From: an uncultured Lachnospiraceae bacterium
Lineage (GTDB): Bacteria; Bacillota; Clostridia; Lachnospirales; Lachnospiraceae
DNA length: 64,000 nt
Direction: 5' to 3'
NCBI GenBank assembly: GCA_910578715.1
Contig: CAJTRL010000002.1
Coordinates: forward strand, 62,001-126,000
Numbering within the stretch: the stretch's first letter is position 1; each line of letters opens with the position of its first letter. Under the pieces are notes generated by a model, which was not told the DNA's origin, did no database searches, and worked only from the letters and a program-made list of their open reading frames with translations. Position numbers and translations under genes: made by a program. Positions 1 to 8,335 of this stretch are shown piece after piece.

Positions 1-68
1 AGAAAAAAGATATTTTTTTCTTATTTGAGCAGGGAGGAAAAACACCACAAATCCCCACGCGAAAACCA

Positions 69-97
69 TTGCAAAAACAACACCTCTATGATACAAT
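69..97 (+). promoter_or_regulatory. Promoter of the butyryl-CoA operon
   Basis: TTGCAA (69-74), a 17-base spacer and TACAAT (92-97), with TGA before the -10 giving an extended -10 (TGATACAAT). It lies 85 bases before the thl start and is the only good sigma-A-type match there. The same TTGCAA-N17-TACAAT with ATGA before the -10 also precedes both Rpn-family genes (6539 and 36944). The rest of 1-166 holds no gene I can support. Confidence 0.6.
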
Positions 98-181
98 AGT
101 GGCAATGGGCAATGATAAAAAAATAACAATCATCCCGAAAGCCCGAAACACAGGCATTTATAGTAAATGGAGGAAAGAGAA

Positions 182-1366
182 ATGGCAAAAAAAGTTGTTT
201 TGGCAGGCGCATGTCGTACTGCAATCGGTACAATGGGCGGAGCACTGAGCACGACTCCCGCACCGGTTCTTGGTTCTATCGTGATTAAAGAAGCATTAAA
301 CAGAGCAGGCGTTCCGGCGGATGCCGTAGACCATGTATATATGGGATGCGTTATTCAGGCGGGACTTGGACAGAACGTGGCGCGTCAGGCATCCATCAAA
401 GCCGGTCTGCCGGTGACAACACCCGCCGTTACTGTCAATGTTGTATGCGGTTCCGGTCTGAACTGCGTCAATATGGCGGCGCAGATGATTATTGCCGGAG
501 ATGCCGACATCGTTGTAGCGGGCGGTATGGAAAATATGTCTATGGCTCCTTATGCGGCAATGCAGGGCCGTTACGGTTACAGAATGAACAATGCGACGCT
601 GGTTGACACAATGGTAAACGACGCGTTATGGGATGTTTTCAATAATTATCATATGGGTATTACGGCGGAGAACGTTGCGGAGCAGTACGGTCTGACGAGA
701 GAGCAGCTCGACGAGTTCGCGGCGTGGTCACAGCAGAAATGTGAAAAAGCGAGAGCGGAAGGTAAATTCAAAGACGAAATCGTTCCGGTAGAAGTAAAGA
801 AGAAAAAAGAAACAATCATTGTAGATACGGACGAAGGCCCGCGCGCAGGCGTTACCAAAGAGAGCATTTCCAAGCTCCGTCCCGCATTCAAACCGGACGG
901 CGGCCTTGTGACGGCGGCAAATGCTTCCGGTATCAATGATGGTGCAGCGGCAATCGTAGTTATGAGCGAAGAAAAGGCCAAAGAACTGGGCGTAAAACCG
1001 ATGGCGACTTTCGTTGCGGGCGCGCTCGGCGGCGTTGACCCTTCCATCATGGGCGTGGGTCCTGTTCCGGCAACCAGAAAAGCAATGGAAAAAGCCGGCA
1101 TGAAGATTGATGATTTTGATTTGATTGAGGCGAATGAGGCTTTTGCGGCACAGTCCCTTGCGGTACAGAAAGACTTAGGCTTTAGCAACGACGTGCTGAA
1201 TGTAAACGGCGGCGCAATTGCGCTCGGCCATCCGGTAGGTGCATCGGGATGCCGTATTCTTGTAACACTGCTTTACGAGATGGAGAAACGCGATGCGAAG
1301 AAGGGCCTTGCAACACTGTGTATCGGCGGTGGCATGGGCTGTGCAACCATCGTTACAAGAGAGTAG
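182..1366 (+). CDS. thl: Acetyl-CoA acetyltransferase (thiolase)
   Basis: Cytoplasmic thiolase that condenses two acetyl-CoA into acetoacetyl-CoA, the first step of butyryl-CoA synthesis. The 394-residue product has the usual family length. Visible motifs are the acyl-accepting cysteine in VVCGSGLN (about C89), the HPVGASG histidine loop near the C-terminus, and the proton-donor cysteine in CIGGGMGCA. The start at 182 is preferred over the in-frame ATG at 167 because GGAGG (169-173) sits 8 bases before it, and MAKKVVLAGACRTAIG is the typical thiolase N-terminus. It is first in an operon of six co-directional genes in the order typical of clostridial butyrate producers. Identification is secure; assignment to butyrate synthesis rests on the neighbours. 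Confidence 0.96.
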   Translation: MAKKVVLAGACRTAIGTMGGALSTTPAPVLGSIVIKEALNRAGVPADAVDHVYMGCVIQAGLGQNVARQASIKAGLPVTTPAVTVNVVCGSGLNCVNMAAQMIIAGDADIVVAGGMENMSMAPYAAMQGRYGYRMNNATLVDTMVNDALWDVFNNYHMGITAENVAEQYGLTREQLDEFAAWSQQKCEKARAEGKFKDEIVPVEVKKKKETIIVDTDEGPRAGVTKESISKLRPAFKPDGGLVTAANASGINDGAAAIVVMSEEKAKELGVKPMATFVAGALGGVDPSIMGVGPVPATRKAMEKAGMKIDDFDLIEANEAFAAQSLAVQKDLGFSNDVLNVNGGAIALGHPVGASGCRILVTLLYEMEKRDAKKGLATLCIGGGMGCATIVTRE

Positions 1367-1367
1367 G

Positions 1368-1407
1368 TTGAAAAATCAAAGATTTTTCAAAGCCGAATTT
1401 ATTCGGC
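1368..1407 (+). other. Tandem perfect hairpins in the thl-crt spacer
   Basis: TTGAAAAATC (1368-1377) pairs perfectly with GATTTTTCAA (1381-1390) across a 3-base loop. GCCGAAT (1392-1398) pairs with ATTCGGC (1401-1407). A weaker third hairpin follows, around 1408-1442. No T-tract follows, so these are not classical terminators. They may trim or stabilise the operon mRNA, or be an attenuator between thl and crt. Confidence 0.55.
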
Positions 1408-1482
1408 AAGCGAATATTGTGCCTTTCAGGCCCAAATATCGCGGGTTGAGAGAAAGCATGGCTATGATATGGAGGGACAACA

Positions 1483-2268
1483 ATGGAATTTGTATTATAT
1501 GAAGTAAAAGGACAGGTCGGCATCATCACCATCAGCCGTGAAAAAGCGCTGAACGCTTTAAACTCCGCGGTTCTCGATGAACTGGATAAGACGCTTGATG
1601 CGGTTGATTTGGATACTGTGAGATGCCTGATTTTGACCGGAGCGGGACAGAAATCTTTTGTTGCGGGTGCAGATATCGGTGAGATGAGTACGCTGACGAA
1701 AGCGGAGGGCGAGGCGTTCGGTAAAAAAGGAAACGATGTTTTCCGGAAGCTGGAAGTTTTCCCGATTCCCGTAATTGCGGCGGTAAACGGTTTTGCACTG
1801 GGCGGCGGCTGTGAGATTTCCATGAGCTGTGATATCCGAATCTGTTCCGATAACGCGGTATTCGGACAGCCGGAAGTCGGACTTGGTATCACTCCCGGTT
1901 TTGGTGGCACACAGAGACTGGCGAGACTGGTAGGCCCCGGCATAGCAAAACAGATGATTTATACGGCAAGAAATATTAAGGCCGACGAGGCTTTGAGAAT
2001 CGGCCTCGTAAATGCGGTATATCCTCAGGAAGAGCTGATGGCCGCGGCAGAAAAAATGGCGGCCGGCATTGCGAAGAACGCGCCCATTGCGGTACGCAAC
2101 TGCAAGAAGGCGATTAACGACGGTCTGGAAGCCGGTATGGACGATGCGATTGTCATCGAAGAAAAGCTGTTCGGCGACTGCTTCGAAACGGAAGACCAGA
2201 AGTATGGAATGGCATTTTTCCTGGATAAGAACAAAGAAAAAGTGAAAGAGCCGTTTCAGAACAAATAA
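1483..2268 (+). CDS. crt: 3-hydroxybutyryl-CoA dehydratase (crotonase)
   Basis: Enoyl-CoA hydratase/isomerase family enzyme of 261 residues that dehydrates 3-hydroxybutyryl-CoA to crotonyl-CoA. The crotonase signature is clear: the oxyanion-hole segment FVAGADIGEM near residue 60-68, then NGFALGGGCEISMSCD with catalytic Glu about 111, and FGQPEVGLGITPG with the second Glu about 131. Length and motifs match short-chain clostridial crotonases. GGAGGG lies about 8 bases before the ATG. It follows thl after a 116-base hairpin-rich spacer and precedes hbd by 32 bases, so it is part of the butyryl-CoA operon. Confidence 0.95.
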   Translation: MEFVLYEVKGQVGIITISREKALNALNSAVLDELDKTLDAVDLDTVRCLILTGAGQKSFVAGADIGEMSTLTKAEGEAFGKKGNDVFRKLEVFPIPVIAAVNGFALGGGCEISMSCDIRICSDNAVFGQPEVGLGITPGFGGTQRLARLVGPGIAKQMIYTARNIKADEALRIGLVNAVYPQEELMAAAEKMAAGIAKNAPIAVRNCKKAINDGLEAGMDDAIVIEEKLFGDCFETEDQKYGMAFFLDKNKEKVKEPFQNK

Positions 2269-2300
2269 AAAATAAAATTTTATATAGGAGGGTTTTTACC

Positions 2301-3140
2301 ATGAAAGTAGGTATTATCGGCGCGGGAACGATGGGTTCCGGTATCGCTCAGGCTTTTGCACAGACAGAAGGATATGAAGTATGTCTCTGCGATATCAATG
2401 AAGAATTTGCCGCAAACGGCAAGAACAAGATTGCAAAAGGCTTTGAAAAAAGAATTGCAAAGGGCAAAATGTCACAGGAAGACGCTGACAAGGTTCTTGC
2501 AAAAATTACGACAGGTGTTAAAACAATCTGTACGGACTGTGATTTGATTGTGGAAGCAGCGCTGGAAGTAATGGATATTAAAAAACAGACATTTAAGGAA
2601 TTACAGGATATCTGTAAGGCAGACTGCATTTTTGCGACCAATACCTCATCTCTTTCCATTACGGAAATCGGCGCGGGCATTGACAGACCGGTTATCGGCA
2701 TGCACTTCTTCAATCCGGCTCCGGTTATGAAGCTGGTTGAGATTATCCGCGGCGAGAACACAACAGACGAAGTGTTCAATCAGGTAAAAGCGATTGCGGA
2801 AGAAATCGGAAAGACTCCTGTTGAAGTAAACGAAGCGGCTGGCTTTGTTGTAAACAGAATCCTGATTCCGATGATTAACGAGGGTATCTGCGTTCTGGAA
2901 GCAGGCGTTGCAAGCGTAGAGGATATCGACGCGGCGATGAGACTCGGCGCAAATCATCCGATGGGCCCGCTTCAGTTAGGCGATTATGTAGGCCTTGATA
3001 TCGTGCTTGCGATTATGGAAGTTATTTATTCCGAGACAGGCGACCCGAAATATCGTCCCGCTCCGCTTCTTCGGAAAATGGTGCGCGCCGGCAAACTTGG
3101 CTGTAAGACAGGAAAAGGTTTCTACGATTATTCGAGATAA
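2301..3140 (+). CDS. hbd: 3-hydroxybutyryl-CoA dehydrogenase
   Basis: NAD(P)-dependent reduction of acetoacetyl-CoA to 3-hydroxybutyryl-CoA. The 279-residue protein has the N-terminal Rossmann loop GAGTMGSGIAQAFA (7-20), the catalytic-site segment GMHFFNPAPVMKLVEII with His about 135, and the C-terminal helical domain ending in GKGFYDYSR, as in clostridial Hbd. TAGGAGGG lies a few bases upstream. Fourth enzyme of the pathway in function, third in gene order. The stop codon is inside the closing stem of the structured spacer at 3137-3328, so the 3' end of this gene may be processed or protected there. Confidence 0.95.
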   Translation: MKVGIIGAGTMGSGIAQAFAQTEGYEVCLCDINEEFAANGKNKIAKGFEKRIAKGKMSQEDADKVLAKITTGVKTICTDCDLIVEAALEVMDIKKQTFKELQDICKADCIFATNTSSLSITEIGAGIDRPVIGMHFFNPAPVMKLVEIIRGENTTDEVFNQVKAIAEEIGKTPVEVNEAAGFVVNRILIPMINEGICVLEAGVASVEDIDAAMRLGANHPMGPLQLGDYVGLDIVLAIMEVIYSETGDPKYRPAPLLRKMVRAGKLGCKTGKGFYDYSR

Positions 3141-3328
3141 GCAGACCGAGAGCAGTGTGAGAAGAACTTCTAAGGCTTGCACCGAAGGGTGCTTCGCCAA
3201 GAAGTTCTACGATTTGCTAATGGCAAATCTTTCTCACATGAAAGAACGCCTAAAATACGGCGTTCTTCCTCTTGGCTTATGCAGAGGCAACGCGAACGAA
3301 AAACACGGAGTGTTTTGAGTCTGCTTAT
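3137..3328 (+). other. Closed multi-hairpin element between hbd and bcd
   Basis: A 192-base spacer closed by a perfect 10-bp stem, ATAAGCAGAC (3137-3146) with GTCTGCTTAT (3319-3328), that starts on the hbd stop codon. Inside: GTGAGAA (3157-3163) with TTCTCAC (3231-3237), enclosing GAACTTCT (3164-3171)/AGAAGTTC (3200-3207), GCACC/GGTGC (3179-3192) and GATTTGC (3211-3217)/GCAAATC (3223-3229); then AAGAACGCC (3242-3250)/GGCGTTCTT (3259-3267), CCTCT/AGAGG (3268-3287), and AAAACAC (3300-3306)/GTGTTTT (3310-3316). Almost every base is in a stem. No T-tract follows. Function unknown. Confidence 0.75.
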
Positions 3329-3375
3329 CCAGCAATAAACAGACCATTAAAATATTTATGGAGGAATAAAAAATC

Positions 3376-4542
3376 ATGGATTTTACGTTAAGCAAAGAGC
3401 ATGAAATGGCGAGAACTCTTTTCAAAGAATTCGCTGAAAAAGAAGCAAAGCCTCTCGCACAGGAGATTGATGAAAATCATCGTTTCCCAAGAGAGACCGT
3501 TGACAAAATGGCAAAATTAGGTTTTCTTGGAATCCCCGTACCGAAGGAGTACGGCGGACAGGGCTGCGACCCTCTGACCTATACGATGTGTGTCGAGGAG
3601 CTTTCCAAAGTATGCGGTACGACAGGCGTTATTGTTTCCGCACATACATCCCTCTGCTGTGACCCGATTCAGACATACGGAACGGAAGAGCAGAAACAGA
3701 AGTATCTGGTTCCCCTTGCAAAAGGCGAGAAGTTAGGCGCATTCGGTCTGACAGAGCCGGGCGCGGGTACGGATGCGCAGGGTCAGCAGACCAAAGCGGT
3801 GCTCGAAGGTGACGAATGGGTGCTGAACGGCTCCAAATGCTTCATTACAAACGGTAAGGAAGCGGATGTATATGTTATTTTCGCAATTACCGGAACTGTT
3901 GAGAAGCGCGGCAGAACGACAAAAGAGATTTCTGCATTTATCGTGGAAAAAGGAACGCCCGGCTTTACCTTCGGAACGAAAGAAAATAAAATGGGTATCT
4001 GTGGTTCTTCTACATACGAACTCATTTTTACCGACTGCCGTATTCCGAAAGACAACCTGTTGGGACAGAAGGGCAAAGGCTTCAATATCGCGATGCACAC
4101 GCTGGACGGCGGACGTATCGGTATCGCAGCACAGGCGCTCGGCCTTGCAGAAGGCGCACTGGAGACGACCATTAACTATGTAAAAGAAAGAAAACAGTTT
4201 GGCAGAGCAATCGGCGCTTTCCAGAACACCCAGTTCCAGCTTGCTGATATGGCTACCAAAGTCAAAGCTGCGCAGATGTTAGTATACAATGCGGCGATGA
4301 AAAAGGCTGAATATGCTAAGAACCCGAAGATTTCCTATTCTGTAGAAGCGGCGATGGCGAAGCTGTACGCGGCGGAAGTTGCAATGGAAGTTACAACGAA
4401 AGCCGTTCAGTTACACGGCGGTTACGGTTACATCAAAGAATACGATGTAGAACGTATGATGCGCGACGCTAAGATTACGGAAATCTACGAAGGAACCAGT
4501 GAAGTTCAGCGTATGGTTATTTCCGGAAGTCTGTTGAAATAA
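3376..4542 (+). CDS. bcd: Butyryl-CoA dehydrogenase
   Basis: FAD-dependent short-chain acyl-CoA dehydrogenase that reduces crotonyl-CoA to butyryl-CoA, in clostridia in complex with EtfAB by electron bifurcation with ferredoxin. It has 388 residues. Visible are the N-terminal helical domain, the FAD/substrate segment AFGLTEPGAGTDA, and the C-terminal EIYEGTSEVQR with the catalytic base Glu about 372. The start has GGAGG about 10 bases upstream. It is directly followed by etfB and etfA, which supports the bifurcating complex. The terminal butyrate-forming enzyme (but or ptb-buk) is not in the window. Confidence 0.95.
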   Translation: MDFTLSKEHEMARTLFKEFAEKEAKPLAQEIDENHRFPRETVDKMAKLGFLGIPVPKEYGGQGCDPLTYTMCVEELSKVCGTTGVIVSAHTSLCCDPIQTYGTEEQKQKYLVPLAKGEKLGAFGLTEPGAGTDAQGQQTKAVLEGDEWVLNGSKCFITNGKEADVYVIFAITGTVEKRGRTTKEISAFIVEKGTPGFTFGTKENKMGICGSSTYELIFTDCRIPKDNLLGQKGKGFNIAMHTLDGGRIGIAAQALGLAEGALETTINYVKERKQFGRAIGAFQNTQFQLADMATKVKAAQMLVYNAAMKKAEYAKNPKISYSVEAAMAKLYAAEVAMEVTTKAVQLHGGYGYIKEYDVERMMRDAKITEIYEGTSEVQRMVISGSLLK

Positions 4543-4572
4543 ATTCATAGTATAGTAAAGGAGATAAAATCG

Positions 4573-5355
4573 ATGAAAATCGTTGTTTGTATTAAACAGG
4601 TACCCGATACAAAGGGCGGCGTAAAATTCAATCCCGACGGTACATTAGACAGAGGCGCTATGCTTGCGATTATGAATCCTGATGACAAAGCAGGTCTGGA
4701 AGCGGCGCTGAGATTAAAAGATGAATATGGCGCAGAGGTTACGGTCGTAACGATGGGACTTCCGAAGGCGGAAGAAGTTCTTCGCGAGGCGATGGCAATG
4801 GGCGCGGACAAAGGTATTCTTGTAACCGACAGAGTGCTCGGCGGTGCCGATACATGGGCGACTTCCACGACGATTGCCGGAGCGCTTAGAAATCTGGAGT
4901 ATGACCTGATTATCACAGGCCGTCAGGCTATCGACGGCGATACCGCACAGGTAGGCCCGCAGATTTCAGAGCATCTCGATATTCCTGTTATCTCTTATGC
5001 ACAGAATATCAAAATCGAAGGCGACAGCGTAATCGTTGAACGTCAGTACGAAGACAGATATCATGTTGTGAAAGCGAAAATGCCCTGTCTGATTACAGCA
5101 CTTTCCGAATTAAACGAGCCTCGCTATATGACACCCGGCGGAATCTTTGACGCATATCAGAAAGAGATTACCGTATGGGGCAGAGCCGATTTAAAGGATG
5201 TTGATGATTCCAATCTCGGTCTGAAAGGTTCACCGACTAAAATTGCCAAAGCCTCCGATAAGGTAAGAAAAGGAGCGGGCGAAAAGGTCGTTCTTGACCC
5301 TGATGAATCTGTAAGCTATATTGTTGACAAATTAAAGGTTAAACATGTCATCTAA
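4573..5355 (+). CDS. etfB: Electron transfer flavoprotein beta subunit
   Basis: Beta subunit of the electron-transferring flavoprotein, 260 residues, typical length. The N-terminus KIVVCIKQVPDTKGGVKF and the central EYDLIITGRQAIDGDTAQVGPQ are family hallmarks; the latter lies in the flavin and nucleotide binding region. In the Bcd-EtfAB complex it carries the NADH-binding FAD that splits electrons between crotonyl-CoA and ferredoxin; the assignment to bifurcation follows from the bcd neighbour and is inferred. AAAGGAG lies about 8 bases before the ATG, and the gene starts 30 bases after bcd. Confidence 0.94.
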   Translation: MKIVVCIKQVPDTKGGVKFNPDGTLDRGAMLAIMNPDDKAGLEAALRLKDEYGAEVTVVTMGLPKAEEVLREAMAMGADKGILVTDRVLGGADTWATSTTIAGALRNLEYDLIITGRQAIDGDTAQVGPQISEHLDIPVISYAQNIKIEGDSVIVERQYEDRYHVVKAKMPCLITALSELNEPRYMTPGGIFDAYQKEITVWGRADLKDVDDSNLGLKGSPTKIAKASDKVRKGAGEKVVLDPDESVSYIVDKLKVKHVI

Positions 5356-5395
5356 AAGATGAATATTGCAAGCTGAGCGAGAATGGAGGATTATG

Positions 5396-6439
5396 ATGAA
5401 TTTAGAAGAATACAAGGGAGTATATGTCTTTGCGCAGCAGGTAGACAATGAGATTAGCAGCATCGCATTTGAATTACTTGGTAAAGCGAAAGACCTTGCA
5501 AAAGATTTAAGTACAGATGTAACGGCGGTTCTTTTGGGCTCCGGTGTAAAAGAACTGGCTGATAAACTGGCAGAGTATGGCGCAGATAAGGTTATCGTTG
5601 TGGATGACCCGGAATTAAAGGTTTACAGAACAGAGCCTTACGCACATGCGCTGGCGTCCGTTATCAACAAATATAAACCCGAAATCGTACTGGTTGGTGC
5701 GACCGCAATCGGCCGTGATTTAGGCCCCAGAGTTTCCGCAAGAGTTGCAACCGGTCTGACCGCAGACTGTACCGTTTTGGAAATCGGTGATTTCCCGTTA
5801 CAGCCGATTCCGGGACAGGAGCAGAAACACAATCAGCTGCTGATGACCCGTCCGGCATTCGGCGGCAACACAATCGCTACCATCGCATGTCCGGATAACC
5901 GTCCACAGATGGCGACCGTACGTGCGGGCGTTATGCAGAAGATTGAGCCGATTAAAGGCGCAAAGGCAGTTGTGGAAGAGTACAATCCAGGATTCACACC
6001 GGATAACAAATATGTGGAAATTCTCGATGTAGTTAAAGCCGTAACGGACACCGTGGATATTATGGATGCGAAAATTCTCGTTTCAGGCGGCCGTGGCGTC
6101 GGCAGCCCGGAGAACTTCAAGATTCTGGAGGATTTGGCGGCAGTGCTCGGCGGTACGGTAAGCTGTTCCCGTGCGGTTGTTGATTCCGGCTGGAAGCCGA
6201 AAGATTTACAGGTAGGCCAGACAGGAAAAACAGTTCGTCCGAACGTATATTTTGCAATCGGTATTTCCGGTGCGATTCAGCACGTTGCCGGCATGGAAGA
6301 ATCCGATATCATCATTGCAATCAACAAAGATGCGGATGCGCCGATTTTTGACGTTGCGGATTACGGCATCGTAGGCGACCTGAACAAAATCGTTCCCAAG
6401 CTAACAGAAAGCCTGAAAGCGGAAATCGCGGCGAAATAA
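5396..6439 (+). CDS. etfA: Electron transfer flavoprotein alpha subunit
   Basis: Alpha subunit partner of EtfB, 347 residues from this start. The C-terminal FAD domain shows SGGRGVGSPENF, SRAVVDSGW, QVGQTGKTVRP and AIGISGAIQHVAGM, all standard EtfA motifs. The start at 5396 is chosen because GGAGG (5385-5389) is 6 bases upstream; the ATG three bases earlier (5393) and an upstream TTG (5366) are alternatives. It is the last gene of the butyryl-CoA operon: a strong terminator follows at 6463-6497. Confidence 0.94.
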   Translation: MNLEEYKGVYVFAQQVDNEISSIAFELLGKAKDLAKDLSTDVTAVLLGSGVKELADKLAEYGADKVIVVDDPELKVYRTEPYAHALASVINKYKPEIVLVGATAIGRDLGPRVSARVATGLTADCTVLEIGDFPLQPIPGQEQKHNQLLMTRPAFGGNTIATIACPDNRPQMATVRAGVMQKIEPIKGAKAVVEEYNPGFTPDNKYVEILDVVKAVTDTVDIMDAKILVSGGRGVGSPENFKILEDLAAVLGGTVSCSRAVVDSGWKPKDLQVGQTGKTVRPNVYFAIGISGAIQHVAGMEESDIIIAINKDADAPIFDVADYGIVGDLNKIVPKLTESLKAEIAAK

Positions 6440-6462
6440 AAAACAATAACAGAAATGAACGG

Positions 6463-6497
6463 ACAGACAGTGGCAGTATGTCACTGTCTGTTTTTTT
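6463..6497 (+). terminator. Rho-independent terminator of the butyryl-CoA operon
   Basis: Perfect 10-bp stem ACAGACAGTG (6463-6472) and CACTGTCTGT (6482-6491), 9-base loop, followed by a run of T to 6497. It lies 24 bases after the etfA stop. Confidence 0.9.
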
Positions 6498-6538
6498 GGT
6501 ATAAACGTAAAACCGTTCAAAATTCCTTGTTAAATTTA

Positions 6539-6567
6539 TTGCAATCAAACGGATTCTATGATACAAT
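6539..6567 (+). promoter_or_regulatory. Promoter of Rpn-family gene 1
   Basis: TTGCAA (6539-6544), 17-base spacer, TACAAT (6562-6567) with an extended -10 TG. The bases around the -10 (CTATGATACAATA) are identical to those of the thl promoter and nearly identical to those of the second Rpn gene. Confidence 0.6.
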
Positions 6568-6693
6568 ACCGATACAAAACAAATCTTGATTCTGATTTTA
6601 TGTATCAGCCTGTAAAAAGTGGGAAGCATTCTTGACAGGCTTTTCAGATACATATTCCGGCAGTTCTGCCAGAGATTCACATTTGTTTGGCAG
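6568..6693 (+). ncRNA. Structured leader of Rpn-family gene 1
   Basis: Untranslated leader shared with the paralogue at 36973-37104. Stem TGTATC (6601-6606)/GATACA (6647-6652) encloses GCCTGT (6608-6613)/ACAGGC (6635-6640). Then comes the conserved TATTCCGGCAGTTCTGCC, in which CTGCC (6666-6670) can pair either with GGCAG just upstream (6659-6663) or with GGCAG downstream (6689-6693), so two exclusive folds are possible. The first stem has a different sequence but the same position in the paralogue, as expected for a maintained RNA structure. Classification as a regulatory RNA is inferred. Confidence 0.5.
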
Positions 6694-6777
6694 GATAGGA
6701 ATGAAAAAAAGCGTCTGACAGAATTGTTTACCGGACTATCCTGTAAAATGATAAAAAGGAGGTCCGATACATACAGG

Positions 6778-7647
6778 ATGAGAACGTATGAGGAACAGAA
6801 AGATTTTATTGCGGCATATCAGCTGACCAGCGATTTGCTGGCCGGAAAGGTATTTGAGGACTTGGAAGCGGCGCAGGAATTGTGCAGAATTTTGCTTCAG
6901 GATGATACCATTGTGCTACAAAGTGTTAAAACACAGTATGTCATCCGTAATCTGGAGAATCATTCGATGGAGCTGGATATTCTGGCGGAGGAAAATCGTG
7001 GAAACCTCATTGATATTGAGATTCAGATGTACCGGGAAAAAGCGCCGTTTAAACGGAGCCGCTACTATCAGTCCGGTATCGATATGAATATTCTGGAAAA
7101 AGGAAAACACTATCAGAATCTGCCCGATGTGACAATTATCTATCTGACAAAAGAAGATTTTATTGGGGATAAAAGAGGCGCTTATATTATACAGCGGAAA
7201 TTCAAAGGGCAGAATAGAAAAATAAGTCTTGATAACGGTTTGTATGAGAGATACTATAATTTGGAATATCCAACAGATGACTTGCGAATCGATGAATTAT
7301 TGAGATATTTTGCTCATTCGGAGCCGGATTATGAGACCGAAAATTTTCCGAGAATTGTAGAGCGCGTCAGATATTTTAAGACAGTAAGGGAGGGTGTGAC
7401 AGCTATGTGTGAAATTACGGACAGAATCAGGCGGGAAGGAAAAGAAGAAGGAAGAAAAGAAGGAAGAGCTATTGGCAGAATTGAGGGAAAAATTGAGGAT
7501 ATTTTGGAATTACTTGGGGACTTTGGAAATATTCCACAGCGTGTTGTTGAGAATATTCGTCAGGAAAGCAATCCAGAGAAGCTGAACAAATGGCTTCGGT
7601 GCGCCGCGAGAGCATCCAGCATGGAAGAGTTTGAGTCTAATGTCTGA
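6778..7647 (+). CDS. Rpn-family recombination-promoting nuclease / putative transposase (copy 1)
   Basis: PD-(D/E)XK-fold protein of the Rpn/PDDEXK_2 family, 289 residues from this start. The core has LDILAEENRGNLIDIEIQMYREKAPFKRS-type sequence: the Asp of ELDIL and the Glu of DIEIQ are the expected metal ligands, with Gln in place of the usual Lys as is common in this family. IIYLTKEDFIG follows, and the C-terminus has the charged EGRKEGRAIGRIEGK stretch typical of these proteins. The ATG at 6778 has AAGGAGG 15 bases upstream, a rather long spacing. It is about 70% identical by eye to the copy at 37276-38148, with best conservation from EEQK to EDFIG. Its job in the cell is not known. Confidence 0.8.
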   Translation: MRTYEEQKDFIAAYQLTSDLLAGKVFEDLEAAQELCRILLQDDTIVLQSVKTQYVIRNLENHSMELDILAEENRGNLIDIEIQMYREKAPFKRSRYYQSGIDMNILEKGKHYQNLPDVTIIYLTKEDFIGDKRGAYIIQRKFKGQNRKISLDNGLYERYYNLEYPTDDLRIDELLRYFAHSEPDYETENFPRIVERVRYFKTVREGVTAMCEITDRIRREGKEEGRKEGRAIGRIEGKIEDILELLGDFGNIPQRVVENIRQESNPEKLNKWLRCAARASSMEEFESNV

Positions 7648-7660
7648 TGGGAGAATTTAC

Positions 7661-8335
7661 ATGAAAATGATAGAAATCGAAAATCTGACAAGCGCATATG
7701 GAAGAAAAAAAGTTCTGCAGGGCGTGTCCTTTGCGGCCGAGCGCGGAGAGTGTATCGGGATTGTGGGGCCGAACGGATGCGGAAAATCCACGTTATTGTC
7801 CATTATGGCGGGAGTATTAAAACCTACGTCAGGAAGTGTACGGTATTATGGGAATGACGCGTTGGAAAATCGTGTTGTTTTTCGGAAGATGACGGGTTAT
7901 GTGCCACAGGAAAATCCGTTGATGCCGGAACTTAGCGTTTACGACAATTTAAGACTCTGGTATACCGATAAAGCGGAACTTATGAAAGAGCTGAAGGAAG
8001 GGTTTTTGCAGATACTGGGTATTTCGGAGTTTTTGAAAATGCCGGTATCAAAACTTTCCGGGGGAATGAAGAAAAGAGTCAGTATCGGCATCGCCCTGTC
8101 CGGAATGCCGCCCGTTCTGATACTGGATGAGCCGAGCGCGGCTCTTGACCTGGTCTGTAAAGAGGATATCCGGCGGTATCTGCAGATATATCTGGAACGA
8201 AAAGGAACGGTTGTCATTACAACTCATGAGGAAAGCGAACTTTCGCTGTGCGGCAGACTATATGTTATGAAAGGCGGGAAGCTGGTGGAGGCCGACAGAA
8301 AGCTGCGGGGAAAGGAACTGACGGATATGTTCTGA
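7661..8335 (+). CDS. ABC transporter ATP-binding protein, without adjacent permease
   Basis: Single ABC ATPase domain of 224 residues: Walker A GPNGCGKST (about 36-44), Q-loop GYVPQENPL, signature LSGGMKKRVSIG and Walker B VLILDEPSAALD. The start at 7661 has GGGAG about 8 bases upstream; an upstream in-frame ATG overlapping the Rpn gene is less likely. It resembles ATPases of ABC-2 type exporters. No permease is next to it; two ABC-2 permeases lacking an ATPase occur at 20-22.8 kb and could be partners, which is speculation. The 3' end of the gene is part of a 63-bp tandem duplication. Confidence 0.85.
   Translation: MKMIEIENLTSAYGRKKVLQGVSFAAERGECIGIVGPNGCGKSTLLSIMAGVLKPTSGSVRYYGNDALENRVVFRKMTGYVPQENPLMPELSVYDNLRLWYTDKAELMKELKEGFLQILGISEFLKMPVSKLSGGMKKRVSIGIALSGMPPVLILDEPSAALDLVCKEDIRRYLQIYLERKGTVVITTHEESELSLCGRLYVMKGGKLVEADRKLRGKELTDMF

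Noticed and set aside
6540..6680. Minus-strand peptide conserved between the two Rpn leaders (NLWQNCRNM)
   Set aside because: The DNA is conserved because of the shared leader; the peptides have no common start or ribosome binding site and the first hairpin region differs.
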